DNA of 64,000 bases, taken from positions 818,125 to 882,124 of the forward strand of contig CALSNJ010000002.1 of NCBI GenBank assembly GCA_943787745.1, written 5' to 3'. The notes under the pieces were generated by a model. That model worked only from the letters and a program-made list of their open reading frames with translations. It was not told where the DNA came from and did not search any database. A program made the position numbers and the translations under genes. Positions 15,600 to 24,016 of this stretch are shown here, piece after piece (the first letter of the stretch is position 1; each line of letters opens with the position of its first letter). Origin of the DNA: an uncultured Alphaproteobacteria bacterium (lineage in GTDB: Bacteria; Pseudomonadota; Alphaproteobacteria; UBA6615).

Positions 15600-17354
15600 A
15601 TGAGCGAAACGGCTGCCGACGGCGGTAACGTCAAGATCGAGATGAGTGGCGGCGAAGCCATTGCCGAGATGTTCAAACTGCACGATGTTGGACCGATGTT
15701 CGGCATGGCCGGTTTCCAGTTGCTTCCCTTTTATGATGCTGTTCGTGAGTTGGGCCTTCAGCACACATTGATCAATGACGAACGCAGCGGCGCGTTCATG
15801 GCCGACGCCTGGGCGCGTGTCACAGGACGTCCGGGCGTATGCGACGCAACACTCGGACCGGGCGCGACCAACCTGCTGACGTCTCTCACGGAATCTCTGA
15901 ATGCGGGTATTCCCCTGATCGCCATGATCGGCGACAGCAATCGGGAACATGCCTGGAAGAACATGACTCAGGAGACCCGGCAGGTCGAAATGCTGCGCCC
16001 AGCCGTCAAGGAAGTGATCCGGGTCGAAGTGGGCACACGCATCCCCGAACACATTCGCTACGCCTACACGATCGCGACGACCGGGCGTCCGGGACCGGTA
16101 TTGCTCGATGTGCCGGAAGATATCTGTCATGGCGTATTTGAGTTCTCCGCCGATGATTTGTTCGCAGACCCAACGACCACCTATGCACCATCACGACGAT
16201 CCCGACCTGCGCGGGACGATGTGGAACGCGCCGCGAAATTGCTCGCCGAGGCCAAACGTCCCGTTATTCTTGCGGGCGGTGGCATACATATTTCCGGAGC
16301 TCAGGACGAACTGACGGCCTTTGCCGAAGAGCAATCCATCCCCGTCGGACACACGCTTTCGGGCAAAGGCTCGATCGCTTGCGTGCATGACCTCTCACTT
16401 GGTTTGTTCGGCCGATATTCCCGCACCGCCAACGACGTTTTGGACTCCGCCGACGCGATTTTCGTCGTCGGTTGCAAGCTCGGGGAAATCGCCACCAAGC
16501 GTTACACGATTCCGCGACTTGGCATTCCGATCATCCATCTTGACATCATGGCGGCCGAGATCGGCCGCTGGGCGCGCACAGATATCGCGCTTTGCGGCGA
16601 TGCGCGCGAAGGCATCGCGGATCTGCGCGAAGCGCTTTCTGATGGCGCCGAAAAGCGCCGCGCCGGACGTACCGACTTCATCACGGAAATCTCCGCCGGA
16701 AAAGCCAAATGGCGCGCTGAAGTTGAGGAGCGGCTGACGTCAGATGAAGTCCCGGTCAACATGGCCCGCATGGTCCATGAGCTGAACAACGTTCTGCCCG
16801 AGGATGCGATCCTTGTGGCTGATGGCGGCTTTGCTGCCCATTGGACAGGCTTGATCTATGACACCAAAAAAGCCGGACGTGGCTACATTCCGGATCGGGG
16901 TATGGCCTCTATCGGTTATGGCGTTTCCGGCGGCATCGGTGCCCAGCTTGCTGCACCGGATCGACCGGTGTTCACGCTCACCGGCGATGGTGGATTGAAC
17001 ATGACACTCGGCGATCTGGAGACCGCCGCACGGCTCAAGGTTCCGGTTACTGTCCTCGTGGTGAACAACGCCGCATCGGGCTACATCAAGGCACTCCAGC
17101 ACGCGATGTTCGGCGGGCGCTATCAGTCAGCCGACCTGTCAGAGCTGAACTACGCCAACATCGCCGAAAATCTTGGTTGTCGCGGCATTCGGGTCGAACA
17201 CCCCGACGAGTTGGCACCGGCGTTCCGCACAGCGCTGGAAAACCGTGACAAGCCAAATGTGATCGACATTGTTGTGACACGTGATGCCGGTAAGATGCTT
17301 CCTGGCGTCGACAACCGCACGGCTCCAATCAAGAAGGGCGACCGGATCGCATAA
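15600..17354 (+). CDS. Thiamine-diphosphate-dependent enzyme (acetolactate synthase / 2-oxoacid decarboxylase-like)
   Basis: A 584-residue three-domain ThDP enzyme. The N-terminal Pyr domain has DERSGAFMADAWARVTG with the catalytic Glu and GPGATNLLTSLTES; the central domain starts near residue 195; the C-terminal PP domain has the cofactor motif GDGGLNMTLGDLETAARLKVPVTVLVVNN. Start ATG 15600. The usual His preceding the Glu in acetolactate synthases and decarboxylases is replaced (INDERS), so the reaction may differ from valine-pathway acetolactate synthesis. No regulatory small subunit (ilvH) is nearby, arguing for a catabolic role. Stop is followed by AAGGAGAC and a degraded frame. Confidence 0.78.
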   Translation: MSETAADGGNVKIEMSGGEAIAEMFKLHDVGPMFGMAGFQLLPFYDAVRELGLQHTLINDERSGAFMADAWARVTGRPGVCDATLGPGATNLLTSLTESLNAGIPLIAMIGDSNREHAWKNMTQETRQVEMLRPAVKEVIRVEVGTRIPEHIRYAYTIATTGRPGPVLLDVPEDICHGVFEFSADDLFADPTTTYAPSRRSRPARDDVERAAKLLAEAKRPVILAGGGIHISGAQDELTAFAEEQSIPVGHTLSGKGSIACVHDLSLGLFGRYSRTANDVLDSADAIFVVGCKLGEIATKRYTIPRLGIPIIHLDIMAAEIGRWARTDIALCGDAREGIADLREALSDGAEKRRAGRTDFITEISAGKAKWRAEVEERLTSDEVPVNMARMVHELNNVLPEDAILVADGGFAAHWTGLIYDTKKAGRGYIPDRGMASIGYGVSGGIGAQLAAPDRPVFTLTGDGGLNMTLGDLETAARLKVPVTVLVVNNAASGYIKALQHAMFGGRYQSADLSELNYANIAENLGCRGIRVEHPDELAPAFRTALENRDKPNVIDIVVTRDAGKMLPGVDNRTAPIKKGDRIA

Positions 17355-17365
17355 GGAGACGCAGC

Positions 17366-17555
17366 ATGAGCGAAACCACAACGCGTCAGAACAAGCCCGC
17401 GCATATCTTCGAACTGTACAACCGACCTGAAAACCTATCCAAGACGAATTGGCGCACCGCGTATGCCCGTCCCTTATGCTGAACCCATGGAAAACGAATT
17501 CCGGGTCACAACCGAACGCGTGGTCTCAAAGGCCCGCGAAGTTCCAGACGCCTGA
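17366..17555 (+). pseudogene. Short ORF plus frameshifted E1-beta C-terminal relic
   Basis: A good ribosome site (AAGGAGAC) precedes ATG 17366, which encodes only 38 residues (MSETTTRQNKPAHIFELYN...) before TGA 17480. From about 17442 another frame reads RRIGAPRMPVPYAEPMENEF and RVTTERVVSKAREVPDA, ending at 17555. That stretch aligns with the C-terminus of the E1 beta protein at 12199-13164 (GGERIPIPFSIPLEEAYKIK...). The simplest reading is a gene that lost its middle by deletion and shifted frame, in the same strand as the ThDP and FAH-family genes. The 38-residue N-terminal piece is not recognised. Confidence 0.45.
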
Positions 17556-17570
17556 ACAGGAAAACAGATT

Positions 17571-18425
17571 ATGAAATTGATTACTTTTGATGCCGGGGAC
17601 GGCGCACATGTGGGTCTCGTTACCGATGCCGGTGTTGTCGATCTGACCCAGCATGCAGGTGTAACCTCCCTGCGCGGCCTGATCGCCGACGGCAAGGTCG
17701 CTGACATGGCCGCCCATGGGAACGCAGCCGCCGACCACGAACTTGATGACGTGACCTTTCTGCCTGTCATCCCGGACCCCGAGCATATCTGGTGTGTCGG
17801 CGTGAACTATATGGACCATCTGCAGGAAGCCATCGATGCCGGTCTGCCCCGTTCGAAATCCGAGTTCCCGATGATCTTTGGTCGCTATGCCGACACGATG
17901 GTTGGCCACAAGCAGAACCTGATGAAGGCGCCGATCGTCCACAAACTCGACTATGAGTGCGAACTCGCCGTGATTATCGGCAAAGGTGGACGCTACATCG
18001 CCAAGGAAGACGCCTTGTCCCATATCGCCGGATATTCCTGTTTCAACGAGGGCAGCGCACGCGACTGGCAGTACCACACCGCGCAAGTGGTCCCGGGCAA
18101 GAACTTCGCCAAGACGGGCGGCTTCGGCCCCTGGATGGTCACGGCGGATGAAATCCCCGACCCACAGGTCCTCGACATCTCGACTGTCCTCAACGGTCAG
18201 ACGATGCAAAGCGCCAACACCAAGGACATGATCTTTGATGTCGCGACGGTGATTTCCTATGTCTCAAACATCTCCGAGCTGCAGCCCGGTGATGTGATCG
18301 CCTCGGGCACACCCTCGGGCGTAGGTCAGTCCCGTGAGCCGCAGGTCTTTATGCAACCGGGCGACACCTGCGAAATCCATATCGAGAATGTTGGCGTTCT
18401 GGTCAACGAGATCGCCGAGGGATAA
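17571..18425 (+). CDS. Fumarylacetoacetate hydrolase (FAH) family protein
   Basis: The 284-residue FAH-superfamily enzyme has an N-terminal beta domain (MKLITFDAGDGAHVGLV) and the catalytic core. Metal and active-site blocks: IWCVGVNYMDHLQE, MIFGRYADTMVGH, DYECELAVIIGKGGRYI (metal Glu residues), GYSCFNEGSARDWQ, TGGFGPWMVTADEI and GDVIASGTPSGVG. Family members include acylpyruvate hydrolases, 2-oxo-hept-3-ene-dioate hydratases and oxaloacetate decarboxylases. It probably follows the ThDP enzyme in one transcript (216-base gap with the relic between). Substrate unknown. Confidence 0.83.
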   Translation: MKLITFDAGDGAHVGLVTDAGVVDLTQHAGVTSLRGLIADGKVADMAAHGNAAADHELDDVTFLPVIPDPEHIWCVGVNYMDHLQEAIDAGLPRSKSEFPMIFGRYADTMVGHKQNLMKAPIVHKLDYECELAVIIGKGGRYIAKEDALSHIAGYSCFNEGSARDWQYHTAQVVPGKNFAKTGGFGPWMVTADEIPDPQVLDISTVLNGQTMQSANTKDMIFDVATVISYVSNISELQPGDVIASGTPSGVGQSREPQVFMQPGDTCEIHIENVGVLVNEIAEG

Positions 18426-18440
18426 TCCCACCTGATCTCG

Positions 18441-18464
18441 ATCAATGCGCTTGAAAGCATTGAT
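18441..18464. promoter_or_regulatory. Perfect 8-base inverted repeat ATCAATGC / GCATTGAT
   Basis: Two perfect eight-base arms separated by eight bases, 16 bases after the FAH gene stop and before the quinone reductase. It could be an operator or a weak terminator; there is no T-tract. Confidence 0.4.
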
Positions 18465-18474
18465 GGGTATCGCT

Positions 18475-18501
18475 CTCCGGGTCGAAACCACAGACCCGGA
18501 G
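18475..18501 (+). promoter_or_regulatory. Ribosome-site-sequestering hairpin CTCCGGGTC / GACCCGGAG
   Basis: A perfect nine-base stem with a nine-base loop (GAAACCACA). The 3' arm ends in GGAG, seven bases before ATG 18509, so the ribosome binding site of the quinone reductase is paired in the folded mRNA. This suggests translational control, by temperature, a protein, or coupling to upstream translation. Confidence 0.5.
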
Positions 18502-18508
18502 ACGCGCC

Positions 18509-19093
18509 ATGCCAAAGAATATCCTGATCGTTCAGGGGCACCCCGACCCTGCAGGCGGGCATTTCTGTAATGCTCTGGAATCTGCATATGCCAATGGCGC
18601 GCGGCATGCAGGTCATGACGTCAGCATCATCCACGCTTCGACCTCCGATTTTTCCATTCTGCGGACCCAAGAAGAGTTCGACACCGGAAAACTGACCGCA
18701 GACATCAAAACCGCGCAGGACTCCATCCAGTGGGCAGACCATCTGGTTATTATCTATCCGCTGTGGCTTGGAACCATGCCGGCCCTGCTCAAGGGTTTTT
18801 TCGAGCAGGTTTTGCGTCCCAATTTCGGATTTCTAATCAAGGAAGACGGGCGCTGGGAAAAACGCCTCAAGGGACGCACGGCGCGCGTTGTAATCACCAT
18901 GGGCATGCCGGCATTTGTTTACCGATGGTACTTCGGCGCGCATTCACTACGAAGTCTTGAGCGCAACATCCTGGGGTTCTGCGGCATTGCCCCCATTCGC
19001 ACGTCGCTGATCGGCATGGTGGACGCACCGGCCCCAAAAGGCCGATTGCGCTGGCTCGCAAGAATGGAAAAATTTGGTTCCCGCGGTGACTAA
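18509..19093 (+). CDS. Flavodoxin-fold NAD(P)H quinone reductase-like protein
   Basis: A 194-residue protein of the flavodoxin-like NAD(P)H dehydrogenase family (KefF/MdaB/NQO1 type). N-terminal phosphate loop region ILIVQGHPDPAGGHFCNAL binds FMN or FAD; IYPLWLGTMPALLKGFFEQVL is the conserved mid-block; ITMGMPAFVYRWYFG follows. Such enzymes reduce quinones or supply reduced flavin. The start codon follows a hairpin that covers its ribosome site. It is convergent with the EamA gene at 19102. Confidence 0.78.
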   Translation: MPKNILIVQGHPDPAGGHFCNALESAYANGARHAGHDVSIIHASTSDFSILRTQEEFDTGKLTADIKTAQDSIQWADHLVIIYPLWLGTMPALLKGFFEQVLRPNFGFLIKEDGRWEKRLKGRTARVVITMGMPAFVYRWYFGAHSLRSLERNILGFCGIAPIRTSLIGMVDAPAPKGRLRWLARMEKFGSRGD

Positions 19094-19101
19094 AATGACG
19101 T

Positions 19102-20013
19102 CTAGCGCCGCCCGAACAAACGCCCATCGATCAGAGCCAGGCCAAACGCGATAAAGGCCATGCCAATGGCCTGCTCGATGGTCAGGGTCTCTTCCAGTAT
19201 GAAGATACCCAGAAGGAGCGCACTGACCGGAGCCATGAAGTTGACAAGCATCAGGTTGGTTGCGCCCGCCGAAGCCAGAACCCGATAGTAAATAAGATAG
19301 GCGACCCCGGTTGACCCAAGCGCCAATCCGGCGACCGCGCCCATACCCGCCAAGCTCGGCAATGCGAGTGTCCAGGGTCGGTCAAAAATCAGAACGAATG
19401 GCAGCAGCAGAACCACAGCCATGGTCACCTGACCCGCAGCGATAGAAATCGGCGACATATCCTTGCGGCCGAAGCGCCGGCCGAAGACTGCAGCAATCGA
19501 ATACGAGACCGCACCGCCCAGTACGGCCAGCTGCGCAAAAACATTGGCCCCAAGGTCACGCAGAAACTCCGGACCGATCAGGACGGCAACACCAAACACA
19601 CCGGACACCACACCCGCCCCCTTGAGAGGCGTGAAGCCTTCGTCATCGGTGAAGAAATGCGCTGTGATCACCGCAAAAAGTGGCGTCATGGCAATCAGGA
19701 TCGAAGCAAGCCCGCTCGTGATCTGGATTTGACCCCATGCGATCAGCGAAAACGGCAGCGCGGAATTGAACACCGCCATGATCGTCAGGACCACCCAAAG
19801 GCCCCAGCCGCGCGGGAACTCCTTCCGCAGGATCAGCACGATGCTCCACAAGAACAGTGATGCACCGCCCACCCGCAGAATCATGATGGTGAACGGCGGC
19901 AGGTCACGCAGCGCAACCTCGATGAGGAAAAAGGCGCCGCCCCACAAGACCGACAGAATCATTAACAAACCCCACTCAAAAGGGGTCATTCGCAAACTTT
20001 CAGACCTGGCCAT
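19102..20013 (-). CDS. EamA-type DMT transporter (first of pair)
   Basis: The 303-residue inner-membrane protein has the two EamA repeats, about ten hydrophobic segments, and the family pattern WGGAFFLIEVALRDLPPFTI at the N-terminus and a second repeat ending LIDGRLFGRR. Drug/metabolite transporters mostly export amino acids or metabolites. ATG 20013 is preferred over GTG 20019 because it aligns with the paralogue's start (LRMTPFEW / LRMTPVEW). It is the last gene of an operon racemase-racemase-EamA-EamA; the upstream stop is six bases before the start. Confidence 0.83.
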   Translation of the reverse strand: MARSESLRMTPFEWGLLMILSVLWGGAFFLIEVALRDLPPFTIMILRVGGASLFLWSIVLILRKEFPRGWGLWVVLTIMAVFNSALPFSLIAWGQIQITSGLASILIAMTPLFAVITAHFFTDDEGFTPLKGAGVVSGVFGVAVLIGPEFLRDLGANVFAQLAVLGGAVSYSIAAVFGRRFGRKDMSPISIAAGQVTMAVVLLLPFVLIFDRPWTLALPSLAGMGAVAGLALGSTGVAYLIYYRVLASAGATNLMLVNFMAPVSALLLGIFILEETLTIEQAIGMAFIAFGLALIDGRLFGRR

Positions 20014-20018
20014 ACGCA

Positions 20019-20942
20019 CTACCCTGTCAGCTGAAACCGGCTTAACAATCGACCGTCAATCGTCACAAGCCCGACCACAATACACGCCAAACCGATCACT
20101 TGCTCGATTGTCAGCGTTTCTCCCAGTACGAATATACCGAGCAGCAAAGCACTGACCGGCACCAGAAAGTTCACCAGAAGAATATTGATCGCACCCGCAT
20201 TGGCCAGAATGCGGAAATAGATCAGATAGGCAAAGGTCGTCGAAACAACGGCAAGACTTATGATGGCCCCCCAGACAGGGAGGCTCGGATTTGCCAGGGT
20301 CCATGGCTGATCGACAATCAGCGTAAACGGCACCAGCAGAACTGTTGCCATCGTCATCTGACCGGTCGCCACGAACAGGGGCGGCACGCCAAATGTCGCG
20401 AACCGCCGTCCATAGATCGCCGATCCGGCATAACAGATCGCAGCCGCCAGAACCGAAAGCTGTCCGATCAAATCGCTGCCAATATCCCCCAGCAGCTCGG
20501 GGCCCAGAAGAAACACCACGCCGATCAAGCCGGCGAGAATCCCGATTATCTTGCCCGGCGTCAGTCCCTCGTCCCGCGTCCAGTAGTGTGCGCCCACCAC
20601 GGCAAAAAGCGGCGAGGTCGCGATCAGGATCGAGGCCAGTCCACCGGTGATATGGATCTGCCCCCAGGCGATGAGAAAGAAGGGAATCGCCGAGTTGATT
20701 GCGGCCATGATGCCCAGTGCAACCCAGACGTCCCGGCTGCGCGGAATGGTGATGCCGCTCGCGAACACGACAATCCAGAGGATGATTGATGCCAGCCCGA
20801 CCCGAAACAAAATGATGGAGAGTGGCGGAAGTTCCAGAATCGCGATTTCATTGAAAAAGAACGTGCAGCCCCAAAAGCCACCAAGAATGAACAGCAAGAT
20901 CCACTCCACGGGGGTCATGCGCAGGCTGCTCGTCTTTAACAT
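20019..20942 (-). CDS. EamA-type DMT transporter (second of pair)
   Basis: A 307-residue paralogue of the 19102 gene with the same two-repeat layout (FWGCTFFFNEIAILELPPLSI; SALLLGIFVLGETLTIEQVIG). It starts five bases after the racemase-like gene. Tandem EamA pairs could act as separate exporters or as a heterodimer. The link to racemase-like proteins suggests transport of an amino acid or hydroxy/dicarboxylic acid, which is inference. Confidence 0.83.
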   Translation of the reverse strand: MLKTSSLRMTPVEWILLFILGGFWGCTFFFNEIAILELPPLSIILFRVGLASIILWIVVFASGITIPRSRDVWVALGIMAAINSAIPFFLIAWGQIHITGGLASILIATSPLFAVVGAHYWTRDEGLTPGKIIGILAGLIGVVFLLGPELLGDIGSDLIGQLSVLAAAICYAGSAIYGRRFATFGVPPLFVATGQMTMATVLLVPFTLIVDQPWTLANPSLPVWGAIISLAVVSTTFAYLIYFRILANAGAINILLVNFLVPVSALLLGIFVLGETLTIEQVIGLACIVVGLVTIDGRLLSRFQLTG

Positions 20943-20947
20943 TCAGA

Positions 20948-21622
20948 CTAGCCCGCCAGCTCCGCTTTGAGCTTGGCGACCGCCGTATAGGGTGCCGTGA
21001 AGACCGGACGCCCTTCCATCGGCGTAATCTTACGCGGCACCAGCCCCATGGAGAACTGCCCCAGCATCAAGCTATCGCAGTCCGTCATGGCCGCAGCGGA
21101 TGCCACCACCAGATCGTCATGAGCGGGGCGATCACCCTCCAGCAGGATTTCAAACGCGCCGTCCGCCACATCACTGATCAGGTCATAGGTCAGATTGTGG
21201 GCGGCGGCATAGCTGACGATATCGTCGGTCAGGCATTTGATAGTCCCCGGCGTGGTCGCAAGGATGCCCAGCCGGTTGCCCTGACCAAAGGCGGCTTCGA
21301 TCATCGCCTCGTAAGATGTCAGCACCGGGATATCCATCCCCTCGCGACCGGCCTCGACCAGACGGCCGAATACCGAGCCACAGAAAATAACGGCATCCGC
21401 GCCCGTGTTCTGGCTGTAACGCAGCAGCCGCGCAATCCGGTCGTAGCATTCCTCGGGCATGACATCGGGCACCGTCATGTCGTCATTGATGAAGTCCGCA
21501 TAAAGCGACTGATCCAGCACACAGACCGGCTCAGCCTCAGGCCAGAGTTCTTCAAACGCGGCGCGCACGGTCGGAAACGCGACTTCCGTGGGCGAAACAA
21601 CGCCGATGCGTGGTTTGGCCAT
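20948..21622 (-). CDS. Asp/Glu/hydantoin racemase superfamily protein (first of pair)
   Basis: The 224-residue two-lobed racemase-fold protein. The two catalytic Cys regions of the superfamily are visible: VIFCGSVFGRLVE near residue 80 and MTDCDSLMLGQFSM near residue 185. N-terminus RIGVVSPTEVAFPTV. Family members include aspartate/glutamate racemases, maleate isomerases, arylmalonate decarboxylases and hydantoin racemases. It lies five bases from its paralogue in an operon with two EamA transporters. Substrate cannot be told. Confidence 0.75.
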   Translation of the reverse strand: MAKPRIGVVSPTEVAFPTVRAAFEELWPEAEPVCVLDQSLYADFINDDMTVPDVMPEECYDRIARLLRYSQNTGADAVIFCGSVFGRLVEAGREGMDIPVLTSYEAMIEAAFGQGNRLGILATTPGTIKCLTDDIVSYAAAHNLTYDLISDVADGAFEILLEGDRPAHDDLVVASAAAMTDCDSLMLGQFSMGLVPRKITPMEGRPVFTAPYTAVAKLKAELAG

Positions 21623-21627
21623 GATCT

Positions 21628-22284
21628 CTAGTTCCCCAACAGACGTTTAAGCTTTCGCACCGAGGTGTGCGGGGCCGTCAGCACCGGGCGGCCGGGCATA
21701 TCGGTGAACTGCTTGACTGCACTGGTCATCGAGAACTGCCCGAGCATCAGACAGTCGCAGTCGGTCATCTTGTCGGCAGCGGCAGCCACCATCTGATCAT
21801 GGGTTTCCACATCGCCGGCCAGAATGATCGGCCGCGCGGCGTCTTCCACATGCTGAACCAGAGTGTAGGGCTTACCGTGTTCTTTCGAGTACCGATCAAT
21901 ATCGTCGAGCAGGCACTGCAGCGAACCCGACACAGTGGTCAGGATGCCAAACCGTGAGCCGGCGGCGAAGGCTTCCTCAATCATAGATTCCTGAGCGCTG
22001 AGCACCGGCACGGAGAGATTCTCACGCACTGCTTCAACGACGCGCCCAAACACAGACCCGCAGAACACAATGCCGTCCGCGCCGGTGTCCTGACTGTATT
22101 GCAGCAGCACCGCCATCCGCTCATAGGTCTCATCCGTGACACCCTTCCCGCCGCCGTAATCCGCATAAAGTGACTCATCAAGCAGGGTAATCGCCTGAGC
22201 CTCGGGCCAGACATCTGCAAAAGCTTCTGCGACGGCATCCATGGCATTGTCCATGGGTGTCACAACCCCGATACGTACTGGCAT
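21628..22284 (-). CDS. Asp/Glu/hydantoin racemase superfamily protein (second of pair)
   Basis: The 218-residue paralogue of the 20948 gene with the same Cys blocks (IVFCGSVFGRVVE and MTDCDCLMLGQFSM; the second has an extra Cys). First gene of the operon. ATG 22284 is preferred to GTG 22293 because the GGGGA ribosome site sits nine bases before the ATG but directly against the GTG. It is divergent from the thiolase at 22448. Confidence 0.75.
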   Translation of the reverse strand: MPVRIGVVTPMDNAMDAVAEAFADVWPEAQAITLLDESLYADYGGGKGVTDETYERMAVLLQYSQDTGADGIVFCGSVFGRVVEAVRENLSVPVLSAQESMIEEAFAAGSRFGILTTVSGSLQCLLDDIDRYSKEHGKPYTLVQHVEDAARPIILAGDVETHDQMVAAAADKMTDCDCLMLGQFSMTSAVKQFTDMPGRPVLTAPHTSVRKLKRLLGN

Positions 22285-22447
22285 TCGTTTCACTCCCCAA
22301 AAAGAACTGTCCCCACTTTAGGCTCTCAGAACAAACTGCGTAAATCAGCCGATAGATCGTCTTACCAAGCGAGCAAACCCATCAGCAAACTGGTGTGAGC
22401 CCCTCAGACAGGTCAAAATCGAATATCTCGCAGCAAGGATCAAAGAC

Positions 22448-23686
22448 ATGACGGATATCTACATCGTTGGCATTGGCATGACCGCTCTCGGGAAGTTCCC
22501 CGACAAGTCGGTCAAGGAACTCACCAATGAAGCCGTGTCCACCGCGCTGACCGATGCCGGCGCAACCATGGGCGATGTTGAGGCCGCGTGGTTCTCCAAC
22601 ACCCGTCAGGGGATGATGGAAGGTCAGAATACCGTGCGTGGCCAATGCGCGCTGCGCTCCATGGGGTTCGAGTCCATTCCCATCGTGAATGTCGAAAACG
22701 CCTGCTGCTCATCCTCCACAGGGCTCAATCAGGCCTATGCCTATCTCAAAGCTGGCATGGGAGGCGTGGCGCTGGTCGCGGGCAGCGAAAAGATGTTCTA
22801 CCCGGAAAAGCGCGACCTCATGTTTCAGGCCTTTCGCGGCGGCTGGGATGTGCACACCCAGGAAGAAACCGAAGCCCGGCTGCTCGCGCTCGGTGAAGGT
22901 CTGGAACTGCCCCCCGAAGCGCTCGAAGACACCGGCGAACACAGCGTCTTCATGGATATCTATGCCTCGCTGGCCCGCCAGCACATGAAGAATTTCGGCA
23001 CCACCCAGCGCCAGATCGCGGCGGCGGCTGCCAAAAGCCACTTCCACTCGACCATGAACCCTCTGGCCCAGTACCAGAAGGATTTCAGCGTCGATGACGT
23101 CCTCAACGACCGGCTGATTTCATGGCCCCTCACCCGTGCCATGTGTGCGCCGTTGTCCGACGGTGCCGGGGCGCTTGTGCTCGCCAGCGCGGACGCACTC
23201 GATCGCTTCGACAAGTCACGGGCGATAAAAGTCATGGGCACAGCATTGGTGAGCGGTTCGGACCGCGACCCGAACGACTTCGACAACCATCTCGGCATGG
23301 TCGCCGCCAACCGCGCCTACAATATGGCCGGTGTGTCACCCGAAGATGTCGATGTGGCCGAAGTTCACGATGCGTCCGCCTATGCCGAAATCGTGCAGGT
23401 CGAAAACATGGGCTTCTGCGCCCGTGGCGATGGCGGCGCGCTGGCCGAAAGCGGCGAAACCAAGCTCGGCGGGCGCATCCCGGTGAACACTTCGGGCGGC
23501 CTGCTGTCAAAGGGTCACCCCATTGGTGCGACCGGCGCGATGCAGATCCAAGAACTCGTCACCCAGTTGCGTGGCGAAGCCGGCAAACGTCAGGTCGAGG
23601 GCGCGCGGATCGCAGCCGCGGAAAACGGCGGCGGTTTCTTCGGCATCGAGGAAGCGGCGACTGTCGTGACAGTGCTGGGGCGATAG
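22448..23686 (+). CDS. Thiolase-family protein (SCP-x / acetyl-CoA acetyltransferase-like)
   Basis: A 412-residue thiolase-superfamily enzyme of the SCP-x type, shorter in the insertion loops than biosynthetic thiolase. The nucleophilic Cys region is VENACCSSSTGLNQAY near residue 85, the His region is VAEVHDASAYAEI near residue 300 (HDA replaces the usual HEA/HDC), and the C-terminal GHPIGATGAMQI near residue 360 is intact. It probably acts in thiolytic cleavage of a 3-oxoacyl-CoA or in a non-decarboxylating variant. Single gene; no partner DUF35/OB-fold protein is seen beside it, although many SCP-x thiolases have one. Confidence 0.8.
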   Translation: MTDIYIVGIGMTALGKFPDKSVKELTNEAVSTALTDAGATMGDVEAAWFSNTRQGMMEGQNTVRGQCALRSMGFESIPIVNVENACCSSSTGLNQAYAYLKAGMGGVALVAGSEKMFYPEKRDLMFQAFRGGWDVHTQEETEARLLALGEGLELPPEALEDTGEHSVFMDIYASLARQHMKNFGTTQRQIAAAAAKSHFHSTMNPLAQYQKDFSVDDVLNDRLISWPLTRAMCAPLSDGAGALVLASADALDRFDKSRAIKVMGTALVSGSDRDPNDFDNHLGMVAANRAYNMAGVSPEDVDVAEVHDASAYAEIVQVENMGFCARGDGGALAESGETKLGGRIPVNTSGGLLSKGHPIGATGAMQIQELVTQLRGEAGKRQVEGARIAAAENGGGFFGIEEAATVVTVLGR

Positions 23687-23691
23687 GACGG

Positions 23692-23764
23692 CGGGCGGGT
23701 CACAGACCCGCCCCTACATCGGAATTGCCCTGTCCCCGTAGGGGCGGGTTTCAAACCCGCCCGC
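23692..23764. repeat. GC-rich intergenic palindrome, GGGCGGGT...ACCCGCCC (family C)
   Basis: Nested inverted repeats: GGGCGGGTCACAGACCCGCCC, then GGGGCGGGTTTCAAACCCGCCC, with CGCCCCTAC and GTAGGGGCG also complementary. Only copy of this family in the window. It lies between the thiolase and slyX, and the transcript could fold into a large hairpin that acts as a terminator. Confidence 0.8.
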
Positions 23765-23798
23765 ATTGGGAATCACGAATTTCTGCTAGCCTCGCCCC

Positions 23799-24011
23799 AT
23801 GACCACCGACACCGACCGCATCGCCGAACTCGAAACCCGTCTGGCCCATCAGGAGCAGACCATCGACGAACTGTCTTCGGTCGTCGCCGAACAGGCGAGC
23901 CTCGTCGAACTCCTGCGCGAACAGGTCCGGCGGCTGTCCGGCCAGATGGGCGAACTGGCCGAAGTGGTCAACGACAAGGCCCCCGACGACCCGCCGCCAC
24001 CGCACTACTAG
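23799..24011 (+). CDS. slyX: SlyX family protein
   Basis: A 70-residue protein with an N-terminal coiled coil (RIAELETRLAHQEQTIDELSSVVAEQ) and a C-terminal proline-rich, aromatic end (DDPPPPHY), the diagnostic SlyX layout. Function is not established in the family. It sits five bases upstream of the GIY-YIG gene and is likely co-transcribed. Confidence 0.85.
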   Translation: MTTDTDRIAELETRLAHQEQTIDELSSVVAEQASLVELLREQVRRLSGQMGELAEVVNDKAPDDPPPPHY

Positions 24012-24016
24012 GCCAG

